A stretch of 64,000 bases of DNA from Microcosmobacter sp040493455 (GCF_040493455.1 NZ_JANFDA010000007.1:109538-173537); one strand, 5' to 3'; numbered from the stretch's first letter, positions 9,595-18,253 are shown. The notes: generated by a model from the letters alone, not told the origin. Numbers and translations: made by a program.

Positions 9595-9599
9595 CTTTG
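9592..9599 (+). promoter_or_regulatory. Possible internal -7 element before accD
   Basis: TAACTTTG fits TAnnTTTG and overlaps the fbaA stop codon, 33 nt upstream of the accD ATG. The nearest upstream TTG (9563-9565) is 26 nt away, longer than usual. Independent transcription of accD is possible but unproven. Confidence 0.3.
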
Positions 9600-9632
9600 C
9601 ATTCTAACTAACTAAAAAAATAATCCAACAAT

Positions 9633-10490
9633 ATGGCTTGGTTTAAAAGAAAGACTAAAGGAATAACAACCTCTACCGAGGAGAAAAAAGACACACCAAA
9701 AGGTCTTTGGTATAAGTCTCCTACCGGAAAAATAATCGACACGGAAGAACTCGAAAAGAACTTCTATGTTAGCCCAGAGGATGGTTATCATGTAAGAATA
9801 GGGAGTAAAGAGTATTTTGAAATCTTATTCGATGATGGAGAGTTCAAAGAACTCGATGCTAATCTTACGTCTAAAGATCCATTAAAATTTGAGGACAATA
9901 AAAAATATCCAGATCGTTTAAAAGCCGCTCAAGAAAAAACAAAACTCAAAGATGCAGTTCGTACAGGAGTTGGAAAATCTAAAGGCAAAGACCTCGTCAT
10001 TGCTTGTATGGATTTTAGTTTTATCGGTGGTTCCATGGGAAGCGTTGTAGGCGAGAAAATTGCCAGAGCTGCTGACTATGCACTAAAACATGAGATGCCT
10101 TTTGTAATGATCTCAAAATCTGGTGGTGCCAGAATGATGGAAGCTGCATTATCCTTAATGCAGTTGGCAAAAACCTCAGCTAAAATAGCGCAACTGGCAG
10201 AAGCCAAAATTCCTTACATATCTCTTTGTACCGATCCTACTACAGGAGGTACTACAGCATCATTTGCAATGTTGGGAGACATTAATATTAGTGAGCCAGG
10301 AGCATTAATTGGTTTTGCAGGACCACGTGTTGTAAGAGACACGACTGGGCAGGAACTCCCTGAAGGATTCCAAACCGCTGAATTCTTACTAGAACATGGA
10401 TTCTTAGATTTTATTTCTCATAGAAAAAATCTTAAGAACAAGATCAATCAGTATATCGATTTGATTACAAATCAACCGTTAAGAGCATAA
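9633..10490 (+). CDS. accD: Acetyl-CoA carboxylase carboxyltransferase subunit beta
   Basis: Beta subunit of the carboxyltransferase that moves CO2 from biotin carboxyl carrier protein to acetyl-CoA, the first step of fatty acid synthesis; it acts with AccA. The 285-aa protein has the crotonase-fold core with SKSGGARMMEAALSLMQLAKTS near 165-186 and CTDPTTGGTTASFAMLGD near 199-216. Odd point: the N-terminal zinc ribbon normally has two Cys pairs (CxxC...CxxC). Here the aligned places read KSPTG and VSPED, so all four cysteines are gone although the surrounding sequence is kept. A strong terminator follows. Confidence 0.95.
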   Translation: MAWFKRKTKGITTSTEEKKDTPKGLWYKSPTGKIIDTEELEKNFYVSPEDGYHVRIGSKEYFEILFDDGEFKELDANLTSKDPLKFEDNKKYPDRLKAAQEKTKLKDAVRTGVGKSKGKDLVIACMDFSFIGGSMGSVVGEKIARAADYALKHEMPFVMISKSGGARMMEAALSLMQLAKTSAKIAQLAEAKIPYISLCTDPTTGGTTASFAMLGDINISEPGALIGFAGPRVVRDTTGQELPEGFQTAEFLLEHGFLDFISHRKNLKNKINQYIDLITNQPLRA

Positions 10491-10491
10491 A

Positions 10492-10521
10492 AAAAAGCCT
10501 CAGGAAATCCTGAGGCTTTTT
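10492..10521 (+). terminator. Rho-independent terminator after accD
   Basis: A perfect 10-bp stem AGCCTCAGGA / TCCTGAGGCT with a 2-nt loop, followed by a T run on the plus strand and preceded by an A run, so it may also stop the convergent lipoprotein gene. Confidence 0.92.
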
Positions 10522-10552
10522 CATTAAAAACCAACCAAAAAATAACTCAAAA

Positions 10553-11395
10553 CTAATTAAGTGTTATATCAACTGTCTCGCCATTATTGAACGTAAATGT
10601 GGCTTGGTTATCACAATTCCCTTCTCCGTAATCAAACAATCCTCCGAAGTTAGTGCGTTGCACATCAACACTACCGCTAACAAAGTAGTAGCAAATCACT
10701 TCTCTTCTTAGAGGCGTCATTACTTCGTAAGTATGTGTATTGCCATTTACAAACGTAGACGTCCAGTTTCCTGTGACTTTAAATACATTATCACTAAAGA
10801 TTCCGCTACCAAACCCTTCGATCCATTCTCTAATCTTAGTCCCTTCGCGAGATGCTTGTGCGCCATTTGGCCAGATGACAGTTAGGCTAAGTTCATGAGT
10901 AAATTGAGGGTTTCCGTTATCATTGGATAATTGTTTCAGTATTGTTTTGCTTCCTAAGATGTTTTTGTTGTTGAAGTAGAAGTCTTCTAAGCTCTTAGAA
11001 ATAAATACTTGTTGCGCTTCTGGGTTTCGCTCCCATGATAAGATAATTTTTCCTTTGAGTAGGTTCTCATTAATATAACACCCTTCCGTTCCGAAGTCGA
11101 TCGTTACTTCTCTGAAGTTTTGCTCAAATACCACCGTAATGGTAACACAATCTGGCATACCAAAGTTTGGTTCTGTGCGTCCAAGTTCGCTTTGCTCCTG
11201 TCTTTCATAGATTTCGATGGCAATGTCATCCATAGTCCCCGAAGCTTCATCGATCTCGGCCGCTAGTCTCATCTCAGTAACATCTTGTAACTCTGCTTCT
11301 GGCTCAACAGATTCGTTGTCACTACATCCTGTAAACGTCAAGCCTAAAACCACAAGCATTGACAATAGCTTTGTTGTAACTTTAATTGTTTTCAT
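10553..11395 (-). CDS. Hypothetical lipoprotein
   Basis: A 280-aa protein with a lipoprotein signal peptide: a basic start, a hydrophobic core (LLSMLVVLGL) and lipobox TFTGC with Cys24, followed by an acidic linker (DNESVEPEAELQD), typical of flavobacterial surface or periplasmic lipoproteins. The mature part is rich in Thr and aromatic residues and predicted beta-structured, with several Cys (CVTITVVF, GCYI, ICYYF, GNCDNQ). I do not recognise the family. It stands alone between convergent accD and divergent rpsO. Confidence 0.75.
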   Translation of the reverse strand: MKTIKVTTKLLSMLVVLGLTFTGCSDNESVEPEAELQDVTEMRLAAEIDEASGTMDDIAIEIYERQEQSELGRTEPNFGMPDCVTITVVFEQNFREVTIDFGTEGCYINENLLKGKIILSWERNPEAQQVFISKSLEDFYFNNKNILGSKTILKQLSNDNGNPQFTHELSLTVIWPNGAQASREGTKIREWIEGFGSGIFSDNVFKVTGNWTSTFVNGNTHTYEVMTPLRREVICYYFVSGSVDVQRTNFGGLFDYGEGNCDNQATFTFNNGETVDITLN

Positions 11396-11492
11396 TACTA
11401 ATTATTTTATTTGTTAATATGATGTTAAGACCGAAGTAGTTGGAAAAGGTTTAAAATGGGAATGGAAAAAATCAAAGAAACCTCACAATTCC

Positions 11493-11521
11493 TTGTAAAT
11501 CACAAAAAATGATTATCTTTG
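11493..11521 (+). promoter_or_regulatory. Promoter for rpsO
   Basis: TTG at 11493-11495 and TATCTTTG at 11514-11521 are separated by 18 nt, a very good match to the Bacteroidota primary sigma consensus. Transcription would begin near 11528, giving a leader of about 50 nt before the S15 ATG. Confidence 0.7.
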
Positions 11522-11576
11522 CCGCTTGAAAGAAAATCTTTCAAAGTACATAACAATCATTTACAATAATATTAGA

Positions 11577-11846
11577 ATGTATTTATCTAAAGAAACAAAA
11601 GAAGAAATCTTCACAAAACACGGTAAAGGAAAGAATGATACCGGTTCTGCTGAAGGACAAATTGCGTTATTCACTTACAGAATTAACCACTTAACTGAGC
11701 ACTTAAAAAAGAATCGTAAAGATTATAACACTGAGCGTTCGTTAGTAAAATTAGTAGGTAAGCGTCGCGCATTACTAGATTACTTAACTAAGAAAGATAT
11801 CTTAAGATATCGTGCCATAGTTAAAGAATTAGGTTTAAGAAAATAA
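11577..11846 (+). CDS. rpsO: 30S ribosomal protein S15
   Basis: Small-subunit protein that binds the central domain of 16S rRNA. With the ATG at 11577 the product is 89 aa, exactly the usual S15 length, beginning MYLSKETKEEIF. An upstream TTG (11526) would add 17 residues that lie in the leader just after the predicted start site and is rejected. Conserved segments GSAEGQIALFTYRI, LTEHLKKNRKDY and KLVGKRRALLDYL are present. It precedes pnp, as in many bacteria, but a terminator separates them. Confidence 0.97.
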   Translation: MYLSKETKEEIFTKHGKGKNDTGSAEGQIALFTYRINHLTEHLKKNRKDYNTERSLVKLVGKRRALLDYLTKKDILRYRAIVKELGLRK

Positions 11847-11851
11847 TTTAA

Positions 11852-11880
11852 AAGAGGCTTCCGAGCCTCTTTTTGTTTTT
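11852..11880 (+). terminator. Terminator after rpsO
   Basis: An 8-bp stem AAGAGGCT / AGCCTCTT with loop TCCG, followed by TTTTGTTTTT. It sits only 5 nt after the S15 stop codon. Confidence 0.88.
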
Positions 11881-11947
11881 ATATAAGCTCATGCAAAGAG
11901 GATAAAATGCAGGTTATTAAAGAAGCTACTATAGTTTTTCATTGGTT

Positions 11948-11974
11948 CACAACAACAACTACAACAACACAACT
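11948..11974 (+). repeat. CAA-rich tract in the pnp leader
   Basis: A short CA/A-only stretch made of CAA repeats with a few substitutions (CACAACAACAACTACAAC and onwards), 60 nt upstream of the pnp ATG. G is absent, so this part of the RNA is expected to be unstructured. Whether it helps translation or is a binding site is not known. Confidence 0.5.
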
Positions 11975-12034
11975 ACCAATGTTTAACAGTATTCCGATGT
12001 GTAAAAAAACGATCGGAAATAGAATTAAAATTTT

Positions 12035-14293
12035 ATGATTCCAAAAACTTTTAGAGAGGTAATCACTCTCAGCGATGGAAGAGAGATTTCCATCGAAACA
12101 GGTAAACTGGCCAAACAAGCACATGGTTCGGTTGTTGTACAAATGGGTAATGCCATGTTGTTATGTACTGTAGTATCTAACTATCATGCTGCAGATGTAG
12201 ATTTCTTACCATTAACGGTAGACTATAGAGAAAAATTTGCTGCCGCTGGTCGTTATCCAGGTGGTTTCTTTAAGCGTGAAGCAAGACCAAGTAACGAAGA
12301 AATCCTTACGATGCGTTTAGTAGATAGAGTATTGCGTCCGTTATTCCCTAAGGATTACCACGCAGAAACTCAGGTGATGATTCAGTTAATGTCTCACGAT
12401 GAAAATGTAATGCCAGATGCATTAGCAGGTTTAGCTGCTTCAACAGCAATTCAATTGAGTGACATTCCTTTTGAAACTCCAATTTCTGAAGTTCGTGTGG
12501 CACGTATTGATGGTGAATTCGTTATCAATCCAAGTTTCGCTCAATTAGAAGAAGCTGATATCGATATGATGATTGGAGCTTCTGCAGATTCTGTAATGAT
12601 GGTAGAAGGTGAAATGGATGAGATTTCTGAAGAAGAAATGGCTGATGCAATTAAGTTTGCACACGACGCTATTAAAGTTCAGTGTGAGGCTCAAGTAAAA
12701 CTAGCTGAAGCTTTCGGTAAGAAAGAAACCAGAGAATACGATCCAGAAGTAGAAGATGAAGATCTTAACAAGAAGATTCATGATATGGTGTATGACAAAG
12801 CTTACGCCATTGCTAAAAGTGGTTCTTCTAAGCAAGAACGTGGTTTAGCGTTCAGCGAATTAAAAGAAGAAGTCTTCGAATCGTTTACAGAAGAAGAGCA
12901 AGAAGAACTTGGGAAACTAATCCATAAGTACTTTGGTAAAGCTCACAAATCGGCAGTAAGAGATTTAACACTAAACGAAGGTTTACGTCTAGATGGAAGA
13001 AAAACTACAGACATCAGACCAATCTGGTGCGAAGTAGACTACTTACCATCTACACATGGTTCTTCAATCTTTACAAGAGGAGAAACTCAAGCATTAGCAA
13101 CTGTAACTCTAGGAACATCTAGAGAAGCTAATGTAATTGATTTACCAACAATGCAAGGTGAAGAAACCTTCTACTTACATTATAACTTCCCTCCTTTCTC
13201 AACTGGTGAGGCAAGACCTCTTAGAGGAACGTCTCGTCGTGAGGTTGGACACGGAAACTTAGCACAGCGTGCTTTAAAAGGGATGATTCCTGATGATTGT
13301 CCATATACTGTTCGTGTGGTGTCAGAAGTATTAGAATCTAACGGTTCTTCGTCTATGGCTACTGTATGTTCTGGTACTATGGCATTAATGGATGCTGGTG
13401 TCCAATTAAAGAAGCCTGTGTCTGGTATCGCAATGGGATTGATCTCAGATGGTGAGCGTTATGCTGTACTTTCAGATATTCTTGGAGATGAAGATCACTT
13501 AGGTGATATGGACTTTAAGGTTACTGGTACTGCTGACGGTATTACGGCTTGCCAAATGGATATCAAGATTAAAGGTTTATCGTATGAAATCTTAGTGAAT
13601 GCACTTAAGCAAGCTAGAGATGGACGTTTACACATCTTAGAAAAGCTTACAGATACAATCGCACAACCAAATGCAGATGTTAAACCACATGCACCAAAAA
13701 TGGTTAACGCAACTTTACCAAATGATCTTATTGGAGCATTTATTGGTCCTGGTGGAAAAGTGATTCAAGAATTACAAAAAGAAACAGGAACTACAATTGT
13801 TATCAATGAAGATCCTGTAACTGAAGAAGGTATTGTAGAAATCCTTGGTACTGATCAAGCTGGTATTGATGCTGTATTAGCTAAAATTGATTCGCTGTGT
13901 TTCAAGCCTGAAAAAGGTAGCGTATATGAAGTAAAAGTTATCAAGATACTAGACTTTGGTGCTGTTGTAGAATATACTGAAGCTCCTGGTAACGAGGTAT
14001 TGCTTCATGTTAGTGAATTGGCTTGGGAACGTACAAACAACGTTACTGATGTTGTTAACATTGGTGATGTTATCGATGTAAAATACTTCGGGGTAGACCC
14101 AAGAACCAGAAAAGAGAAAGTATCTAGAAAAGCTATCTTACCAAAACCTGAAGGTTGGGAAGATCGTCCAAGAAACAATAACAATAGAGGCGGAAATCGC
14201 GATAATCGTGGAAGAGACAACAGAAACCGCGACAATCGTAGAGATGATAGAAAACCGAGAGGTGATCAAAATAATAATAATGGGGATAACTAA
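12035..14293 (+). CDS. pnp: Polyribonucleotide nucleotidyltransferase (PNPase)
   Basis: A 3'-5' phosphorolytic exoribonuclease, trimeric, central to mRNA decay. The 752-aa protein has the complete order: first RNase PH domain (about 1-230), alpha-helical linker, second RNase PH domain (about 310-545, with FTRGETQALATVTLG and GTSRREVGHGNLAQRAL), a KH domain (LIGAFIGPGGKVIQELQKET near 565-584) and an S1 domain (about 625-695). The extra C-terminal tail (about 705-752) is low-complexity Asn/Arg/Asp/Gly, RGG-like, and probably an additional RNA-binding tail. A terminator follows. Confidence 0.97.
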   Translation: MIPKTFREVITLSDGREISIETGKLAKQAHGSVVVQMGNAMLLCTVVSNYHAADVDFLPLTVDYREKFAAAGRYPGGFFKREARPSNEEILTMRLVDRVLRPLFPKDYHAETQVMIQLMSHDENVMPDALAGLAASTAIQLSDIPFETPISEVRVARIDGEFVINPSFAQLEEADIDMMIGASADSVMMVEGEMDEISEEEMADAIKFAHDAIKVQCEAQVKLAEAFGKKETREYDPEVEDEDLNKKIHDMVYDKAYAIAKSGSSKQERGLAFSELKEEVFESFTEEEQEELGKLIHKYFGKAHKSAVRDLTLNEGLRLDGRKTTDIRPIWCEVDYLPSTHGSSIFTRGETQALATVTLGTSREANVIDLPTMQGEETFYLHYNFPPFSTGEARPLRGTSRREVGHGNLAQRALKGMIPDDCPYTVRVVSEVLESNGSSSMATVCSGTMALMDAGVQLKKPVSGIAMGLISDGERYAVLSDILGDEDHLGDMDFKVTGTADGITACQMDIKIKGLSYEILVNALKQARDGRLHILEKLTDTIAQPNADVKPHAPKMVNATLPNDLIGAFIGPGGKVIQELQKETGTTIVINEDPVTEEGIVEILGTDQAGIDAVLAKIDSLCFKPEKGSVYEVKVIKILDFGAVVEYTEAPGNEVLLHVSELAWERTNNVTDVVNIGDVIDVKYFGVDPRTRKEKVSRKAILPKPEGWEDRPRNNNNRGGNRDNRGRDNRNRDNRRDDRKPRGDQNNNNGDN

Positions 14294-14313
14294 TCTTCAA
14301 TTATCATAAGAAC

Positions 14314-14343
14314 AAAAAACCGCTTCAATTGAAGCGGTTTTTT
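14314..14343 (+). terminator. Terminator after pnp
   Basis: A 20-nt perfect inverted repeat ACCGCTTCAA / TTGAAGCGGT flanked by A and T runs. Because it is symmetric it may also end transcription of the convergent gene at 14348. Confidence 0.9.
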
Positions 14344-14347
14344 ATTT

Positions 14348-14971
14348 TTAATTATAAAAGGATGACACGTCCACTGCTCTACTATATTCATAAGACGCAT
14401 TATACGAATACCCTGCTGCTAAAACGATTAATAAAGCACCTTCATTACTCGCAGCTTCATTAACAATTAGAGTTTTATTTTTGGAAAGCCCAATTCGTCT
14501 TTTACTACTTTGACAACCTCCAAAAATGTATGGCACACCATGGCATTTAAAGTACTTATTATCTAAATAAAACATGCCTTTCTTTAACTTCCCTACTAAC
14601 ATCGTGTCTCTTATTATGGAATCATTTTCATAAACCTGCAATTTTATTAATTGTTTATTGATAAGGTCCAATTTCACTTTATACACATTGCGGTCTGATC
14701 TTGCTGAGTCAAACTGCTTTTTATTGTTATAGCTTTCATTTACGATTTCCTGATACAGATTTGCATATCGAATATCCGATGCTCTTTTATTCTTAGATGG
14801 CTTTCCATATCGTTTTGATGGATAAAATAGATACTCACCATTTAATTGATTAATGTTACTTTCTGTGAGCTTTACATAATCTTTTCGGAATTCTTTCTTA
14901 GAGAACGAAACGCCACAACTAGTACATACAAAAGCTAAGAGTAGTAATGTAAATATTCTAATAGGTATCAT
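14348..14971 (-). CDS. Putative lipoprotein, paralogue of its upstream neighbour
   Basis: With the ATG at 14971 this is a 207-aa protein whose N-terminus MIPIRIFTLLLLAFVCTSC has a lipobox-like end (Cys19). A longer frame starting at 15022 overlaps the upstream gene and is disfavoured. The C-terminal half carries GVPYIFGG followed by a hydrophobic GALLIVLAAGYSYNASYEYSR stretch. The same pattern (GVPWLFGG ... AAVMVALFAGRRYD) occurs in the gene at 14976-15503, and both have an N-terminal L-GEY segment, so they are paralogues. Function is unknown. The gap to the upstream gene is 4 nt, so they form one operon. Confidence 0.7.
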   Translation of the reverse strand: MIPIRIFTLLLLAFVCTSCGVSFSKKEFRKDYVKLTESNINQLNGEYLFYPSKRYGKPSKNKRASDIRYANLYQEIVNESYNNKKQFDSARSDRNVYKVKLDLINKQLIKLQVYENDSIIRDTMLVGKLKKGMFYLDNKYFKCHGVPYIFGGCQSSKRRIGLSKNKTLIVNEAASNEGALLIVLAAGYSYNASYEYSRAVDVSSFYN

Positions 14972-14975
14972 CTTA

Positions 14976-15503
14976 TTATCTTCTTTTATATATGTTTTTA
15001 ATATCGTATCGTCTTCCAGCAAAAAGGGCTACCATTACAGCTGCAGCTTCTTCACTATATCCATGTAAGATTAAATCATCAGTTTTCGTAAGACCCAAAT
15101 CATACATAACATTTTTATACCCTCCAAATAGCCAAGGCACTCCAACGACTTGAAGATTATTATTTCTCAACTTTATAAAACCATCTTTCCTAAGCCTATA
15201 TTTAAATGTTTGACTTTTCAATGTCGAATCATTCTTTATAAAATCAAATCTCAGCTGTTTTTCATTTAATATTTTAATTTTAACTGATGTATATCTTGTC
15301 GTGTCTAATCGCTTTTTCCTCCAATTTATCTTACTGTTTATTGAATTTCCACGCAATTTCAAACTATCATTATTATAGTTATTGTACTCGCCTTCAATAA
15401 GCTTGGGATTTGTCAAAAATCTTTGATTTCCATCTTTGTATTTTGGAATTCCTCCACAATTGCAGAGTAGTAATCCTAGAATTAAATACACTATCGTTTT
15501 CAT
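14976..15503 (-). CDS. Putative lipoprotein, paralogue of its downstream neighbour
   Basis: A 175-aa protein starting MKTIVYLILGLLLCNCGG, a short signal peptide ending in a Cys-rich lipobox-like site (Cys16). The mature region contains LIEGEYNNY near residue 35 and ends with GVPWLFGGYKNVMYDLGLTK and a small hydrophobic Ala-rich segment, matching the paralogue at 14348-14971. It is predicted to be a periplasm-facing or surface lipoprotein of unknown role. The upstream gene at 15513 ends 9 nt away, so all three minus-strand genes are probably co-transcribed. Confidence 0.7.
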   Translation of the reverse strand: MKTIVYLILGLLLCNCGGIPKYKDGNQRFLTNPKLIEGEYNNYNNDSLKLRGNSINSKINWRKKRLDTTRYTSVKIKILNEKQLRFDFIKNDSTLKSQTFKYRLRKDGFIKLRNNNLQVVGVPWLFGGYKNVMYDLGLTKTDDLILHGYSEEAAAVMVALFAGRRYDIKNIYKRR

Positions 15504-15512
15504 AATTAGTTC

Positions 15513-16178
15513 TTATTTAAAATTCCAGTTAACAAAAGGCAATGATCGCTTTGAATTTTTATTCCATAGCCCAAATTGCAAGCCTCTGAGGTTACTACAC
15601 TTGTTGAATAATCCTATTTGAATGCCATTGACCTGTGTATCAAAGTTTCCTAATAAAGCTATCCCGACACCATTAACCATCATGTGCTTATGAATTATTG
15701 GAGACATGGATAACCCGTTAACTTTAGTATCAAACCCTCCAGTAAGATTGAGTTCAATCCCATTGATAATAGCTGGCTCTAAAAATGAAATTCCAACACG
15801 TATACCATTGACCTTATCAAACACCATATCATCCACATAAGATTGTTTGTAGGTATTAGGGTCATGTATGAATGGAGGTATTGAATGTATTACTGTTAAG
15901 AAAGGAAAAAACACACCTAAGGGATTTAGTCCAAGTTCTATTCCGTTGGTCATGGTAGCACTAGATTCGTCATACCAATAGTTCAAGTTGAGCCCATTAA
16001 TTTTGTTTGCTTTTGAAGGTGAAAATGCAAAAACATTACGCTCAATGATTGTTGTGTTTTGGGTGAATTTAACATCTTTAAAGTTTACCTTATTCACATA
16101 AATAGTATCCTTTACATCTTGTCCGACAACTGGTATCTGGACTAATAACATTAGGATTAGTAACAAATAATTTTTCAT
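15513..16178 (-). CDS. Surface protein with NGI/NGL repeats (LA_2272-like)
   Basis: A 221-aa secreted protein with a signal peptide (MKNYLLLILMLLVQIPVVGQ). The mature chain repeats a short unit of the form NGhxhxLxxxxxxxV: INGLNLNY, TNGIELGLNPLG, VNGIRVGIS, INGIELNLTGG, VNGLSMSP, VNGVGIALLG, VNGIQIGLFN, LRGLQFGLWN. This resembles the LA_2272 surface-repeat family, which is predicted to form beta structures in the outer envelope. It is the first gene of the three-gene unit opposed to the HTH-like gene at 16297. Role unknown. Confidence 0.7.
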   Translation of the reverse strand: MKNYLLLILMLLVQIPVVGQDVKDTIYVNKVNFKDVKFTQNTTIIERNVFAFSPSKANKINGLNLNYWYDESSATMTNGIELGLNPLGVFFPFLTVIHSIPPFIHDPNTYKQSYVDDMVFDKVNGIRVGISFLEPAIINGIELNLTGGFDTKVNGLSMSPIIHKHMMVNGVGIALLGNFDTQVNGIQIGLFNKCSNLRGLQFGLWNKNSKRSLPFVNWNFK

Positions 16179-16201
16179 GATAATACGTTTAAAATTCTAT
16201 T

Positions 16202-16209
16202 CAAAACTA
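16202..16209 (-). promoter_or_regulatory. Putative -7 element for the 16178-14348 unit
   Basis: Read on the minus strand this is TAGTTTTG, a TAnnTTTG match, 24 nt upstream of the ATG at 16178. No clear -33 TTG is seen at standard spacing. Confidence 0.35.
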
Positions 16210-16296
16210 TTGCTATAATCACATTTATAATTGTATTAACCATTACTTCTAAAAATATTATTTGTGATTTTCACAAATTAAATATAACTTCACTTT

Positions 16297-17265
16297 ATGC
16301 TACAATCAACATTTCTAGACAATTTGCAGAAAGAATTACCTGATGGACACTCCTTAAATGAAGCTATTGCCACCGCTTTGGACATCAGCTATGACGCTGC
16401 ACATAGAAGAACAAGTCTAAAGAGTAAGTTTTCGTTAGAAGAGGGCATTCTACTTTCAAAATATTTCAATCTATCTTTAGATAAGTTGTTTGAAACCACT
16501 AGTGAGAATTATATTTCTGTTGAAAAAACCAAAATGGTTGTTGACGAAGAGAGTTTGAAGGATTATTTTCTAGCTTCTTACAATTCTCTAAAAGGGCTAG
16601 TACAACAAAAGGACAGTTCTGTGATATATTCTGCAAAAGACTTACCCCTTTTCTATACAATTGGTGATGATATTCTGAGTCGCTTCAAGATGTATGTATG
16701 GTTAAAGCTTCTCGATTCAGGTTTTGATACGCTTTCTTTTGAGCAATATGCTCCAAAAACAACAACTATAGAGGCTTCCAAAGCGCTTCAAAAATTATAC
16801 AGTGATCTAAACATTGTTGAAATTTGGGACATCACAACTATAAACAGCACCTTAAAGCAAATTAACTTTTACTTTCAGGCTGGTTTGATGAATTCTGATT
16901 CAGCTTTAAAAATATGCGGCAATCTTAAGTCATTAGTACACTCAGTTTCAAAAAAAGTAAAAAGCAACAGAGACAATTATCAACTATACTATAATGAGCT
17001 TCTTTTGATGAATAATAATGTGCTCATAAAAACTTCAACTCAAAAATCACTTTTTGTACCTTTTACTGTACTGTCTTATTATCAAACTCAAGATAAGCTG
17101 ACATGTACCCAAGCTGAATCTTTTTTGAACAAACAATTACAAAGTTCAAAATTGTTGAATACAGCTGGAGAAAAAGAACAACGCACTTTTTTTAACAAGA
17201 TAATATTGAAAATTAGTGCTTTAAGCCAACTCATCGAAGCCTCACAAACATTAGACTTTGAATAA
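16297..17265 (+). CDS. HTH-like putative regulator of unknown family
   Basis: A 322-aa cytoplasmic protein. The first 70 residues read like a Cro/XRE-type helix-turn-helix (DGHSLNEAIATALDISYDAA, then SLEEGILLSKYFNLSLDKLF), in which the second helix pair matches the usual XRE tail. The remaining 250 residues are predicted mostly helical, with no motif I know; they could be a ligand-binding or dimerisation domain. It is divergent from the surface-protein unit (start 16178) and lies upstream of rpoD, so it may control the divergent genes. This is inference from position only. Confidence 0.6.
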   Translation: MLQSTFLDNLQKELPDGHSLNEAIATALDISYDAAHRRTSLKSKFSLEEGILLSKYFNLSLDKLFETTSENYISVEKTKMVVDEESLKDYFLASYNSLKGLVQQKDSSVIYSAKDLPLFYTIGDDILSRFKMYVWLKLLDSGFDTLSFEQYAPKTTTIEASKALQKLYSDLNIVEIWDITTINSTLKQINFYFQAGLMNSDSALKICGNLKSLVHSVSKKVKSNRDNYQLYYNELLLMNNNVLIKTSTQKSLFVPFTVLSYYQTQDKLTCTQAESFLNKQLQSSKLLNTAGEKEQRTFFNKIILKISALSQLIEASQTLDFE

Positions 17266-17389
17266 AAATTATGCCATATGAAATTATTTTTTAATATTTA
17301 TTAAATTTTTGTAACATTTTTGCGACTTATTACGTATAATAACAGAACACCTAATTGTTCTGCCTTAAATTAAATAGTAAACATATTAC

Positions 17390-18253
17390 ATGAGACAACT
17401 GAAAATCACGAAGCAGGTTACGAATAGAGAAACTGCTTCTTTAGATAAATATCTTCAAGAAATTGGTAAAGTAGATTTGATTACAGCCGATGAAGAAGTA
17501 GAGTTGGCACAGCGTATTAAAGCTGGTGATCAAATTGCTTTAGAGAAGTTGACCAAAGCCAATTTACGTTTCGTTGTATCTGTTGCAAAGCAATATCAGA
17601 ACCAAGGCTTAACATTACCAGATTTAATTAATGAAGGTAATCTTGGTTTGATTAAAGCTGCTCAACGTTTTGATGAGACACGTGGTTTTAAATTTATATC
17701 TTACGCTGTTTGGTGGATTCGTCAGTCGATCTTGCAAGCATTAGCTGAGCAATCTCGTATTGTACGTTTACCATTAAATAAGATTGGATCTATAAATAAA
17801 ATTAATAAGACTTTTGCCTTTTTAGAGCAAAGTCATGAGCGTCCACCTAGTGCAGAGGAAATTGCAAAAGAGTTGGATATGACAATCAACGACGTTAAAG
17901 AGTCTATGAAGAACTCTGGTCGTCATGTATCTATGGATGCTCCATTAGTTGAGGGTGAAGATTCTAACCTATACGACGTTTTACGTAGTGGTGAGTCTCC
18001 AAACCCAGACAAAGATTTATTACATGAATCTCTACGTACTGAAATAGAGCGTGCTCTTGAGACTCTAACACCTCGTGAAGCTGATGTTATTCGTCTTTAC
18101 TTTGGTTTAGGTAATCAACACCCAATGACTTTAGAAGAAATTGGAGAGACGTTTGATTTAACCAGAGAGCGTGTAAGACAAATTAAAGAAAAAGCTATTC
18201 GTAGATTAAAACATACGTCTAGAAGTAAAATATTAAAAACATATTTAGGTTAG
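17390..18253 (+). CDS. rpoD: RNA polymerase primary sigma factor (RpoD/SigA)
   Basis: The housekeeping sigma factor in the short form typical of Bacteroidota: 287 aa, lacking region 1.1 and the large non-conserved insert. Visible regions: 1.2 (SLDKYLQEIGKVDLITADEE), 2.1-2.4 (NLRFVVSVAKQYQNQGLTL through FKFISYAVWWIRQSILQALA), region 3 (about 145-205), and region 4 with the C-terminal HTH (TLEEIGETFDLTRERVRQ). It should read the TAnnTTTG promoters seen in this window. A strong terminator follows. No clear -7 element was found in its 124-nt upstream gap. Confidence 0.97.
   Translation: MRQLKITKQVTNRETASLDKYLQEIGKVDLITADEEVELAQRIKAGDQIALEKLTKANLRFVVSVAKQYQNQGLTLPDLINEGNLGLIKAAQRFDETRGFKFISYAVWWIRQSILQALAEQSRIVRLPLNKIGSINKINKTFAFLEQSHERPPSAEEIAKELDMTINDVKESMKNSGRHVSMDAPLVEGEDSNLYDVLRSGESPNPDKDLLHESLRTEIERALETLTPREADVIRLYFGLGNQHPMTLEEIGETFDLTRERVRQIKEKAIRRLKHTSRSKILKTYLG

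Noticed and set aside
11526..11576. TTG start for S15
   Set aside because: It lies at the predicted transcription start and adds 17 residues not found in S15.
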